A stretch of 64,000 nt of DNA from Oreohelix idahoensis (lineage: Eukaryota > Mollusca > Gastropoda > Stylommatophora > Oreohelicidae), in assembly GCA_024509875.1 (NCBI GenBank), contig JAMPIV010016244.1, positions 186,001-250,000 of the forward strand, in the 5' to 3' direction. How positions within the stretch are numbered: the stretch's first letter is position 1; every line of letters begins with the position of its first letter. Both the position numbers and the translations under genes were made by a program. Below are positions 1 to 10,969 of the stretch, piece by piece. The notes beneath the pieces were generated by a model. That model saw nothing but the letters and a program-made list of their open reading frames with translations, searched no databases and was not told where the DNA came from.

Positions 1-55
1 TTCTTTCTTCTCGTGATATCACCATGGATTTTGTTTTAGAGATCTCTCCTCATCT
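1..55 (-). mobile_element. RTE-like LINE family A remnant
   Basis: These bases match the reverse strand of family A just downstream of its RT palm region; the same stretch recurs at about 1,380-1,425 and at 28,479-28,510 on the plus strand. It is cut by the window edge on one side and by a family D piece on the other. Nothing here can code. Confidence 0.6.
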
Positions 56-59
56 TCCA

Positions 60-955
60 GTGCTATATTCTTCTTCGATCCTTAGCTGCCGACCGTCAAA
101 GCAGTCAGTGGCCATCACACCTGTGGGTGTCTTGTAAGGAACAACAAATTGATTCCACTTTGCTCGGTTGGTGGCCATTCTTTGTACAGTGCCCCAACTC
201 TGGTTCATTCTTTGCATCTCAGCCTCCACAGTCCTCTGCCAAGTTGTTTTTGGTCAGCCTCTCTTTTGTTTTCCTTCAGGGGTCCATAGCATAGCTATTC
301 TTGTGATGTCATCTGGTTCTCTTCTGAGGACATGGCCAACCCAGCTCCAGCGTCTGCCAGCTATGATGGTGTGCATGTCCTCTTGCTTGCTCTGAGTAAG
401 CAGATCTTGGTTGGTGATGGTATTCGGCCAAAAGATTCGGTGAATTTTTCTTAGGCATGTTGTGTGAAAAGAGGACAATTTCGACATTTCCTTCTCTCTG
501 ACTCTCCCGCATTCTGCACCATAGAGAAGCACAGAAAGCACACAGCTCTGATATAATCTTAATTTTGTGCTTGTGCTGTACTTAGAGGACTTCCAGATGT
601 TGTTTAGACTAAAAAAGGCTGTTCTTGCTTTGTTCATTCTGTTGTTGATGTCTTTGCTTGCTCCGCCATCTGGTGTTACTATGCATCCTAGCTATGTGAA
701 GTTGTCTCTCTGTTTCAGTTGCTGATTCCTTACTGATATGGGCTCAGGGGTTGCTCACATTGAGCATCATGACCTCTGACTTCTTTAGATTGATGTTCAA
801 GCCCACCTGCTGGCTTTACTTGTTAAGTCTTTCCGTTTTTTCCTGGATGAGTTGATGTGAATGTGCTAGTAGTGCAATGTCATCTGCATATTCCAGATCT
901 TCCAATGTGGAAAATGTAGTCCATCTTATTCCTCTTGGACTGCACTCTGTTGTCT
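60..955 (-). mobile_element. RTE-like LINE family D, 5'-truncated 3' portion (broken)
   Basis: This is the C-terminal part of a LINE endonuclease/reverse transcriptase ORF, read on the minus strand. At the upstream end (about 880-900) a YADD-type motif is recognisable in a broken frame. The clearest open stretch is 254-637, ending in the RRW-W-GHVLRR and TPEGK blocks typical of the C-terminus of RTE-type ORFs, which would have polymerised cDNA at the target site. The DNA ends in an AAGAAGAATA-like tail near 66. The same family lies on the plus strand at 59,640-60,247. Several stops and frameshifts make it inactive. The RTE assignment rests on the single-ORF layout and C-terminal motifs, not on a tree. 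Confidence 0.75.
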
Positions 956-961
956 GGCACA

Positions 962-3440
962 TCACTTAGTTGTTCCCCTTCTTCTGTGAGTTGTAGAGGT
1001 TTGGAAGAGAGAGCGCCCAGCTATCCTATCGGCTGTCTTCCTCCTGGCCTGGTTCCATGCTAGTCCTCGGTCCTTCAAAGATTGTCTAATGATTCTGAGG
1101 TTTGGATCTGGCTTTTGTGGGTTGGGGTTATTGCCTATGACTCGCATCCATATGTCAAGACTGGAACATAGGTGTGGCGGTATACAGCCATCTTCGTTTT
1201 CTTACCAACCTCTCTCTTGCTGAAAAATCCTCGATTTATGGCCTGAAAAAGTCTCCCAGCTGCTGCTTTTCGAGTGGCCAACTCTTCTCTGATGCCTCCC
1301 TTTCGATCTATAATAACTCCGAGGTATTTAAAGTGGTTGACCTGCTCCAGGACTTGTTCTCCCAGCTTAATGTGATGTACTCTTTCTTCTCATGATATCA
1401 CCATGGATTTTGTTTTAGAGCTGCTTATGACCATCCCTCTCTTCTCCAGCTCTTCCTTCCAGGCTTGCAGGTTGCATTGGAGATGTGCCTCTGATTTAGC
1501 AATCAGGACAACATCATCAGCAAATTCCAGCTCCGAAATACAGACTTGTCTCATTTTCCAGTACCCCACTGAATACTTTCTTGTTCTCTCCTTACATGCC
1601 TTGATGACATCGTCCATGAAGGGTATGAAAAGATAAGGTGACAGGATATCACCTTGTCTTACACCAGTGGTGGTCCTGAACTCTTCTGACTTATGGTTTG
1701 CTGTCCTCACATAATTTCTGCAAGACTTGTAGAAGCTCTGTATAGCATGAATCAGAGGTGCTGGAATGTTCTTCCTTGCCAAACAGTCCCAAAGTTTGCT
1801 CCAGGGGACCCTGTCAAATGCATTTTCCAGATCTATGAAACAAAGATGGATCTCACTCTTATACTCAAGGGCCTTTTCACTCAGATGTCTGAGTGTGAAG
1901 ATTAGGTCTTGAGTACTTTGGTTTGCTCAGAATCCACACTTGTCTTCATCCAATTGTGGCTCAGTTAGGCATCAGAGTCTCTGCTCTAGGATTCTAGAGT
2001 AGATTTTACCAGGGACACTGAGAAGGGATATGCCTCTGTGGTTTCCACATTGTCAATAGTCACCCTTTTTGAAAATCGGTGTTATGATGGCAATCTCCCA
2101 ATCCTTTGGTATGGCCTTGTTGCACCACGCTGCCTGTAGGACCCTTAAGAGTAATAGGTTGCCTGATGCTCCCATGTACTTAACCATTTCTGGTGTTATA
2201 CCATCATGCCCTGCTGCTTTGCCCATCTTGATTTTCTCCAGTGCTGCCTTCAGTTCTTCCATCTTTATGTCATCTTCACCACCATTGGTTTTCTCTTCTG
2301 TGCTAGTGGTTATCATTTCTGATGCTTGACCTTGCTCACCATCAAGGAGTTCTGAGTAATATTCTATCCATCTTTCCATTACTTCCTTTGGGGCAGTAAG
2401 CAATTTGCCTTGCTTGTCCTTTATAAATTTGAGAGGGCATTGTTTTTCCGTCCTCATGTTCTTTTAGGTCTTATAGAACAATTTCTGATTTTCTTGCGCA
2501 TCTTTTTCTAGCTTTTCTCCAAATTCTTCCCAGAACTTCTGTTTTGCTGCTAGCACCTTGTTCTTTGCTTCTGTTCTGAGTGTCACATATTCTGTATATT
2601 TCTCCATTTGTCCTGCTGTGTCTTTAGCCCCTAAGTATTGTTTTCATGCCATTTTCTTCTCTCTTATTTTCTCTTTGACTTCCTCTGTCCACGAAGGTGT
2701 CCTCTTTCTCTTGTTCCCAAGTCGGACTTCACCACATGCTTCTGCAGCAGCTGTCTTTATGATGTCCTTGAATTTAAGCCAGAGGGTTTTTAAGTCATCA
2801 GGTTGTTCTTCTGTGTTTCTCACAGCTGCAGCAATAAGCCCCTGATATCTGGTCTTAATTTCTGACTCTCTCAGTTTGTAGGTCTTAATGCTCATTTCTC
2901 CCTTTCGTTTACTTTGTTTCTTGCATTATGTTGGGCAGTTCCTAGGCTGTGCAACTCTTTCAGTTGTTCTTTTGATTGTAAGCAGGTAGTTATCACTTCC
3001 AATCTCTGGCCCCCCCAGACTCTAGCATCCTGGACATATTTGAATGAGCGCCTCCTAACTATCGCATAGTTGATCACTGACTTCTCTTTCTTTGTTGGTT
3101 CACATCTAGTGTATGCATGTATGCGCTTATGGGGGAACTTTGTGTTTATAATGATCAAAATGATTACTCCACCCCATCTAGCATGGTCATTTCCAACTCT
3201 GGCATTGAAATCTCCGAGCATGATAATTTCATCTAGGCAGTCATCCACTGTCTTTTGAAGCAGCTCGAAGAATTCCTCCTTGACCTCTGCTCTCTCATCC
3301 TCATTTGGCCCATACATATGACCTTTTGACTATGGTTTCTCCTTCTTTTAGTTTTACAACCATAATGCTCTCCGAGACAAATTTCCATCCCTTGATACTA
3401 TCTTTTTGGTTTTTGGCCACAATGAAATAGAATCAGTCCG
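962..3440 (-). mobile_element. RTE-like LINE family A, endonuclease-RT copy (broken)
   Basis: Reading on the minus strand from about 3,440 to 962, the order is the C-terminal half of an AP-type endonuclease (YGPNEDERAE, then GDFNARVG, at 3,317-2,892), a charged linker (2,895-2,644), the start of RT (GKAAGHDGITPEMVK and PIFKKGDY, 2,457-2,053), the RT palm (TTGVRQGDILSPYLF and the catalytic FADDV, 1,782-1,390), and a C-terminal RQSLKDRGL block ending near 962 with GGGGAACAACTAAG. At least four frameshifts or stops separate these pieces, and the endonuclease N-terminus is missing. Family A copies at 23,662-29,173 and 39,714-39,945 share the 3' end, where the tail is a short TAAG repeat; such simple-repeat tails suit RTE elements. 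Confidence 0.85.
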
Positions 3441-3599
3441 GTTTTCTCTCTTGTATTTTGCATAATTGTGATTTAAAGCAAACAGGTGATTGGCCTGTTG
3501 TGCCTTTGCATGGTGGAGGGGCTGCCTCCTTACGGCCTGCCCTGTGGAACTTTGAAGAATATATCTTTCTGAGTGGCTGTTGAAGTTACAGACCACTAT

Positions 3600-4366
3600 G
3601 CAGCTTGAGCTCGTTACTGCCTTATGCATTTGGATGCAGCAAGCCCTGGCATCATTGAAGAAGTAGGCCAAAGCATGGCTAATGAAGACAAATGAAGGGA
3701 AAACCACATGCACAGTGTTTTCCCTCACAAATAAATCACAAAGCTCCAAATTAGTGTTAAATGGGAAAAATCGACATGTGGAAGAACACCCAAAATACCT
3801 GGGCATTACCTTTGATTATTGCTTGACTTGGAAAACCCAGATTGAAAGACATTGGACAAGAGCAAGGCAGAGAATGGCAATTATGAAAAAGCTTGCTGGC
3901 ATGGGCTGGGGAGCGGAGGTGAGAGTACTAAAGAAGCTATACACTGAGTGAGTGAGACCAGTCATAGACTATGGCATTGCAGCATGGTCTGCAGCAGCTA
4001 AGTCAAACATTGATAAAATAAACAGAACCCAAACCCATGTAATGAGAATCATAATGGGGGGGCATGAAGTCAGCACCCATTGAAGAGTTGGAAAAGATTA
4101 CATACCTCCAGCCAGTGGAGAATAGAAGAGATAGAAGGACCCAACATCTAGCCGAGAAATTCAGGATTCTGACAGATCACCCAATGTACCAGAGATTAAA
4201 TGGACTTGAAAGGGGAAAACTGAAGCAAAGCAACTTTGTTGAAACAGTCAACACAAAGATGAGAGCAGACCCTATCAATGCAAATTCAACAGCTATGCCC
4301 ATTTACACTGCACACAAGCTACCAGTTTGGAAACAACAGCACTTCCCCGAAATGTGCTGTCAGTGA
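3600..4366 (+). mobile_element. I/Nimb-like LINE fragment (RT thumb to linker)
   Basis: The translated pieces 3,682-3,951 and 4,064-4,366 align by eye with the stretch after the RT palm in the longer Nimb-like element at 24,407-28,466. Shared blocks include YLGITFD-LTWK, the VRP-DYG-AAW block (4.0 kb) and AEKF-DHPM-RL. A stop at 3,949 and a frameshift near 4,060 break it. It stops where the RNase H domain should begin; RNase H and 3' sequences reappear at about 5,856, so the interval between holds a deletion plus inserted DNA. Confidence 0.75.
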
Positions 4367-5840
4367 TTGTGTAAAAGTTGGTTTTGTATAAATGCCCAGA
4401 TGTAACGTACTGTTTTGATGTGTTATGAATGTTAGTACATTGAGCGTGTCGTGTTGTCCTGGCCAGTACCCGGTTGTAGTGTGAATCTAGGTCACTATCA
4501 TGAGGCGCCGCCAGGGTGTAGTAGACACATACATCATGTCAGTATTCATGTAGATTCAGACATGTAGTACTTGTATTACAATGTGGTTGATCATGTAGGT
4601 GAGTAAATAACAGTGCTGATAACACGAAGCCGTATAGGCTCTTGGACGTCTATACATTAACTCACACAACCACAAGTAGAAGTCAGTGAAGTAGGGAATG
4701 CTGCTGACGTTTACAATATTTATTCATGACATACGATAATACGATGATGATGGACAGAACAGTCAATAGTATCAGATCGTGTACATAATACGTGTAGTTA
4801 CAAAGGTCAGCTTCAGACATCACAAGATTCCAGACATGTAACAATGTCTTGTAACAATGTTCACTGTTTATGCAATAGCTCCAATCCCTGACTGAGCCCC
4901 GTCAGGTAAGCCCTAGCAAATATATTGCGTAGTACGGGCGATATCAGTTATTTAAACAAAGTCAATGCCATTGTCCTACAATTAGCAAGAAGACTTCAGA
5001 CTGGCCTCACATGCCAGATACTTCATTCTGGTGAAGACAGATTGGCCGTAAATACGGACCAATATGATGACAACGAAATCAGGCCGCAGGTCGCGGGCCT
5101 CGATAATCAGGTCACTCTCAGTTTATACAAGCTTCTGAGATAAATATATTTTCTGCCAAACCATATTCCGCCTGCATTGCGGATCCATAACGATGATTCC
5201 TAGGCTTATGTATGTAACAGGTCAACTTGGACCTAGTCCTTCAAATATGAAGCAATACTGGAGTACAGTATAATAACTCCTTGTGAGCTTCGCTCACTAT
5301 GTCGCCATCAGCGATAAATGTACCTGTAAGATCTAAACGAGACGAAAAGATCGAATAATGTTTCAGTTACCTTCTCAAAGAATCCTTACACACTAAGGTA
5401 ACACAACACAGCCAATACTGGCATAAAGAAACACTCAGGGATGGGAAAATGACAAGACTGCCATTCCCAGAATTTCCAATCCCTATCGAAAACTTGGCAG
5501 AGAGGAATCTACGGATCGGCACATCTGTTCTAAGCCTCAGGTACACACTCTCTGAATCAGTCTCCCGGCTTTTGCCGCCAAGACCTGCGCATGCCCAAAG
5601 AGCATGGACCAGATCGAGGCAAACCCAGACCAGGCGTTTCCGACCAAACGGGTGATAAAGATACTCCATATATGATCCTATAAATAGATTTAAGACATGT
5701 CAACTATAAGACATTGCCTGAGACAGGACAACATAAGACAGGAAAAGATAATCACCAGTCAAACCTGTCACCAAAAGATAATAAACATTTATCTCTCTTT
5801 GACCACATTAAACCAAACATACATTAGGTTGGCGTATTTT
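4367..5840 (-). other. LTR-like interval between two Nimb pieces (tentative)
   Basis: No coding region is recognised. Read on the minus strand, it carries an AATAAA signal (about 4,720) and, about 900 bases before it, a TATA-rich stretch near 5,665-5,690. This arrangement is also seen in the better-supported LTR at 55,475-56,397 and in the LTR-like block at 58,330-59,640. The left end reads TGTCAGTGATTG, resembling the TGTCAGAATGAC end of the 55-kb LTR. I could not define the right end or a target duplication, so solo LTR is a guess. Confidence 0.3.
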
Positions 5841-5855
5841 CCACCGTCCAAAATG

Positions 5856-6380
5856 ACGGCAACAGATTGCAATGCTGAAGAATCAAAACAATGCCAACCT
5901 GGATGACGTAAGAGTAACACTTCACAAACTGTATCAGCTATTCAAAAGAGTTGTGATACGGTGGATCCCTTTTCACTGCAAAATTCCTGGAAATGAAGAG
6001 GCTGACAGATTGGCAAATTAAGGGAAAAAGCTACCTCAACTTTACAGAAACATAACTTATGAAGAGGCCAAGAGTTTTATTAAGTGCAGATACAAGAGCA
6101 AGTGGGAAGCAGAACAAATAGGCCAAAATAAAAGTGATGCTTATTACCAGCTCAGCAGAAGTGAACAATTGGTAATCTTCAGACTTCGCACAGGTCACAA
6201 CAGATTGGGATATCATCTATTCAACAAGTTAAAGATAGGAACTACTGATGAGTGTAGCTGTGGCACAGATATAGAGATTGCTGAGTATCTATTTCAAAGG
6301 TGCCCAACATGTGGATCACACAGAGAGTGCATGTTCTATCACCAGTGCCATTCCTGGAAATGCTCTTTGGAAGATGATAG
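5856..6380 (+). mobile_element. I/Nimb-like LINE fragment, RNase H end and C-terminal domain
   Basis: One frame reads from the later part of an RNase H domain (RWIPFHCKIPGNEEADRLAN, with the last catalytic Asp in EEAD) through a stop to a C-terminal FRLRTGHNRLGYHLFNKLKIG block and a Cys-X-Cys motif (CSCGT). The same block occurs at 39,384 and 45,577. Similarity to other copies fades after about 6,380, where an antisense HERO-like element begins. The missing 3' end of this same LINE resumes at 10,136. It is a dead relic split by the insertion. Confidence 0.75.
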
Positions 6381-6429
6381 GAAACTCTTTACAGAGCGAT
6401 ACAACAGGAAGCAATCTGATCATCAGAAG

Positions 6430-9400
6430 AAGTCCCCCCGTCCGACAAGTGTTTCGGCCCTATATACTCCTTTACACTCTAAGGGGGGCGGGCCCACTTG
6501 GGTCATGACTCCCAAGCGTCTCAGCTTCCTGTTGTCTTGCATCAAAAATGAACCCATTTCACTTATGGTAGCAACTTTAAATTCCACAACTCCGCCAGCC
6601 GTGGAGGCAATTGTGAAAGTAACAAAGAGAAGACAAATTATTCCGTTCGTTCCGTCGCACACACTGAGACACCAGCGCGAAGTCAACGAGTCGCCACTGC
6701 GCGTTCCCCACTGGACTTTTGATACTGACACCCCTTATAGTATACACCGCTTGTCGCCCCTGAGTCGCAGCCCGTTCACTAGTCCACCACAAACCTCAGC
6801 GTATTGTGGACTTAGAAAAATTCCTGGTGTTTTCTGTACCGCAGCGTTTATTGTTACAATCTCCATTCCCCATTGCGGTTGTTCCACAGCCAGCCTGATG
6901 CCTTTTCGGCAGTTTCACTAAGCCTCTTCAGGGCCCTTGTTCTCGACTGTCCCCTCAGCCCCAACAGTTTCAATAGATCATACACTGATGCAGCCACAAG
7001 CCCTCTTGCACCCACTTCAACAGCCATGACCCTTGCAGTGAACCCATCGTGTCTCAGATCCGCGGCCATATCACTATACTTGGCCGCTTTGAACGAATGT
7101 TGCTCATCTAATCTGGATTCAAATGGCACGGTCAGTTCAATCAGTATGACCTGAAGCGTTGCTGCAGAATGAAGCACTATATCCGGCCGTCTCCGCGATT
7201 TTCGGATACTCTCTGGATATGCCCCTCATCCAGGTAGGTCTACCGCCATCTCCCAATCATTTGCACAATCAAGAAGAGATGGTAAACTGCTACCAGGTTT
7301 ATTCGGTTTGGGGTGTGCTGACTTTCCTGCCCTCAGAAAGTATGTGTTTGCGGTGTCTGGCCGGACTTTGCTATTCGCCTTCATTCTTGCCAGATCTATT
7401 GTCGCAGCAAGCTCATTTAGCACTTTGTTATGGCGCCAAGTGTATCGCCCTTGCCCTAATGACACCTTACACGCTGAGAGCACGTGTTCAAGTGTCTGCC
7501 TCCCCTGGCACAGGGGGCACTGCTCATCATCCGACTTTCCCCATTTCACAAGGTTGGTGGCCGATGGCAGCAGGTCATACAGTGATCTGGCAACGAAGCT
7601 GAGCCTAAGAGGTGCCATATGCCATATATCATTCCATGTCAAGGACCTCTGCAGGGCTCCTTCCCATGTAGTCCATTGGCCTTGTTGGACCTGCTGCACT
7701 GCTTTTTGCAACCTCTTATTATTCTCAGCTTCTCGTATCTCCTGAACTACCATGTCTCTGCGCTCCCTGCTTGATGCCTTGGACCACCAGCGGATGTCTC
7801 CATGACCAAATCCCCGTCTATTCGTTTGTATGTATCCGATTACCTCCCTCAGTTTGAGTGACTCTTGGGCAGCATCAACAGCTTCTTCCACTTTCCACTT
7901 CCTTCCCGTTTTCAGTGTGGGCTGAATGGACTTAACCACGTCATCAGCTGACTCGCGTAGCATCATTGCAAGCCTTGCCTTTCCAACTTTGTACTCTTCA
8001 ACAACTGACTTGAAAGGAAGCAGAAGTTTTTGACTTTTTGCAGTACAGTGCTACATCTGACAGACCTGGTGGTACTCCTAGCCATTTTCTCATGAACTTG
8101 TTGACCTTCTGCTCTATGGCTTCCACTGTACTTGTGCTTATTTCATATATAAGCAGTGGCCACAGCAACTTTGGTATCAACATGAACTGGAGGCACCACA
8201 GTTTGAACTTCCCCAGGAGTCTGCTTTGGTCTATGATCTGTAGCCCTCTGTCTGCCATTTCTATTGTCTGTTGCACTGCCTTTGAGTCTTTTAATGAGGC
8301 ATCGTACACCCTGCCAAGACTTTTAACAGGTTCCTCAATGACAGTAGGGATTCTTTGGTTGGAAACCGTGAATATGACCTCTGCTATCTTCCCTTTCCTG
8401 ACTGATAGGCTTCTCGACTTCTTGGGTTTGAAGCTCATTCTGCACCAGCTGACTAGTTCATCCAGGCGTGCTAACATCCTCCGGGCCTGATGTTCATCTG
8501 ATGTCAGAATTGTTGTGTCATCCATGAATGCTTTGAGCGGTGGCATGAGACACATTCCACCGAGCTTTGGACCTATAGCCATTCCTTCAGCCGCATTGAG
8601 GATTACCTGCATAGCCATCACGAATAGTATCGGAGAGATGGTACATCCCATCGCAATTCCAACTTCAAGGCCAATCCACTTCGTTGTGTACTCTCTGGTT
8701 GAAAATCTGACAGCAAACCCTGCGAAATACAGCTTCAGCATTGCTGCAATCTCTTGTGGAACATGATACATTTCTAGGGCCTGCCACAACATCTGGTGTG
8801 GAACGGATCCATAAGCATTCGCTAAATCCAACCAGATTACATGGAGGTTTGTTCTGTCAGACTTTGCCTTTTGGATTGCTTCCCATATCATTGTGGCATG
8901 CTCTAGACATCCTGGTGTACCTGGGATACCTCCTTTCTGAATGGTAGTGTCAATGTACCCATTTGCCAGGAGGTATGTAGTGAGTCTTTCCGCCATCACT
9001 GAGAAGAATATCTTCCCTTCCACATTGAGTAGTGAGATTGGCCTGAACTGACTGATGTCTGTGGAATTTTGCTCCTTCGGGATGTAGACTCCGTTCGCCT
9101 TTCTCCATTCCTTGCTTACAAGCTGGGTTTTCCACGCACTCTTCAGTAAACGAAGCAGTCGTTTGAGCACCTCAGGGCATCTCTTATACACCACATATGG
9201 ATCACCATTAGGACCTGGAGCTGACTTGCATCGAGCTTTCTGGACAATGCTTTCTACCTCTTGCACCGTTGGGGGCTTGGTGTTAAATTCAGCTCCTGGC
9301 TTACTCGGCCATTTAAGGCCTGCCATGCTGCTGAGCGGCTCATCTTTGCGACCATCTGAATATGTCATTCCAAGGTGTTCTTCCAGGTCTTCTTTCCTGA

Positions 9401-10135
9401 TGTTTAGCGTACCCGACTGTGGCTGCTCAAACAGTTCTTTGGCAAACTTGAAGGGCTCCCTGAAGAATCTTTCCCTATCCATTCGAGTCTTCCTTTTCTT
9501 CCTGCACAACCTTTCTGCTCTACAAAGGGCATTATGTTGGCCTTTCAGGTGCTCCCAAACCTGTCGTAACCCTTCCTTCTCTGCGGCAACTGCGTTTTTG
9601 AACAGTTTTCGGGCATGCTTCTTCTGTTTTCTGATTTCTTCTATTTTAATTTGTCTTCTGCTTTTTCGTGGTGGGTTACTTTTCCTTGCCTCCCTCACTC
9701 CGAACACTTTGCGACAGTGCAGATATATTATGTCGCCGAAGATTTCCAGCTTCTTTTCCAAAGTTATCTGCTTCAGGTTGTTATCCAACTCTTTTGCCAA
9801 GGCTTCGTCCAGCTGTTCCCAAAGCCCTTTTGCACTGGCGGGTGGAAACTTGATTGCATCTCTCTTCCCGTCCAAGAAGTGTGTGAGATCATCATCAGGC
9901 AGATCAACTTGAATGTACTCAGCACTGTGGATTGACTCCTGGCTGCGTTCTTCTAACGTCTTATCTGTCGAGACAGAGCGCTGTTGATCTCCCCCTGATG
10001 ACCTCCCACACCCCTTTTTCGTTCTGTGGATTTTCATTCCTCTCTGAGTAGAGAATTCCCTACCACAGGCACATGGAAACTCCAGCCGTTGTTCAGAGCT
10101 CGAAGTCCGTGTAACGGGTCTGGTCGAGATATTAA
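6430..10135 (-). mobile_element. R2/HERO-like (restriction-like endonuclease) non-LTR retrotransposon, nearly intact
   Basis: A minus-strand LINE of about 3.7 kb sits antisense inside a Nimb-like copy whose flanks are 5,856-6,380 and 10,136-10,225. It carries one long ORF region (annotated separately) and about 430 bases of 3' untranslated sequence down to about 6,430. The 5' boundary is placed at 10,135 because GAGATAT-CAGCCTC to its right matches the Nimb 3' end at 45,785. The left boundary is uncertain by about 50 bases. A second, older copy of the same family lies at 22,916-23,661, 29,174-29,357 and 29,664-29,768. Confidence 0.8.
6857..10135 (-). pseudogene. Reverse transcriptase with N-terminal zinc finger and C-terminal restriction-like endonuclease
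   Basis: This ORF would nick a chromosomal target and prime reverse transcription there. From the N-terminus it shows a compact finger (Cys-X-Cys, then His and Cys; nucleotides about 10,073-10,008), a long basic region, RT with PISLLNVEGKIFF, GIAMGCTISPILF and an unusual catalytic FMDD (8,517-8,528) where most LINEs have YADD or FADD, a thumb, a CPLC-X7-H-X4-C knuckle (about 7,520), and a PD-(D/E)XK-type endonuclease (RPDIVLHS, then LIELTVP, then FKAAKY, 7,190-7,080). One frameshift near 8,030 and one in-frame TGA at 7,226-7,228 break it; otherwise the frame is open. The apparent GTG start at 10,154 lies in the split Nimb DNA, so it is not a true start. HERO versus NeSL or R2 membership needs a tree. 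Confidence 0.85.
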
Positions 10136-10225
10136 CAGCCTCAAGGCTGACCACTGTTTTCTTTGAACATATTCAAGTTGATGTCTGAGGGTGAACAAAG
10201 AAGAAAAAAGAAGAAAAATCAACAT
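10136..10225 (+). mobile_element. 3' end of the split Nimb-like LINE
   Basis: The sequence from GAGATATTAACAGCC through a run of AAGAAG-like repeats matches the 3' end of the Nimb-like copy at 45,785-45,865. It is the other half of the relic ending near 6,380 and marks the 5' edge of the HERO-like insertion. Confidence 0.7.
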
Positions 10226-10969
10226 GCTTGCTTGTTCCTTCTGCATTTTGTTTGTTTATATGTGTTTTTATCTGGTGTGCTTATTTGCACCTACAGATGT
10301 AAAAACACACCTTACCCTCACTGGGTCTGCAATTTATTGAAACAATTGCCTTTGTGCTATGTCTGTGTGTTTGCATGTGCTCACATGTGCGTATATGTGT
10401 TTGTACAGGTACATATGTCATGGTAGTAATGAGAAAGAGATTACAGAAAAACACATGTCACAAAAATTTTACATTTTTGTGTAGCCTGTCTCATAAACGT
10501 CTGATTGATCCAAATTTCTGTTAGGTTGATTGTGACATCAGCTGTGCTAAAATTGAGATACAGTATACTGACTTCTTGGAAGAGACAGAAAGTAAACATC
10601 ACCTAGAAAGTAAGCATCACCTAGGCTCATGTGGAAATGAGAAATATTATTTTAAATTAATATTTAATATTAATGTTTTAAATTCATGTTTTACCGTGAA
10701 GATTTAAGTGGTTTAAATGTGTGTACTTCTTCTTCGTGCATACGATGAAGAAGAAGAAATGTGTGTACAGTATAACATCTAATTCTTAGCAACCACTAGA
10801 TATTTCACAGAGATTTAAAAGCATTTCAAAATGTTTAATAAACTTGTGTGATATATACATATTAGATCATTACCTGGGCATTATTCTTATATTTATGCTA
10901 TAACATATTTCCTACATATAGAACATACATTTCATCATTTATCTGTGCTCATTATTTTCAACATTTCAG
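10226..10969. other. Non-coding, probably intron or upstream sequence of the zinc-finger gene
   Basis: AT-rich DNA with no recognised coding or repeat unit. It ends in a pyrimidine-rich acceptor (TTTTCAACATTTCAG, to 10,969), so the right part is most simply the intron before the zinc-finger exon. Confidence 0.4.

Noticed and set aside
10034..10246. Separate small gene beside the HERO-like element
   Set aside because: The frame straddles the HERO-like 5' end and the Nimb 3' tail; it is a junction artefact.
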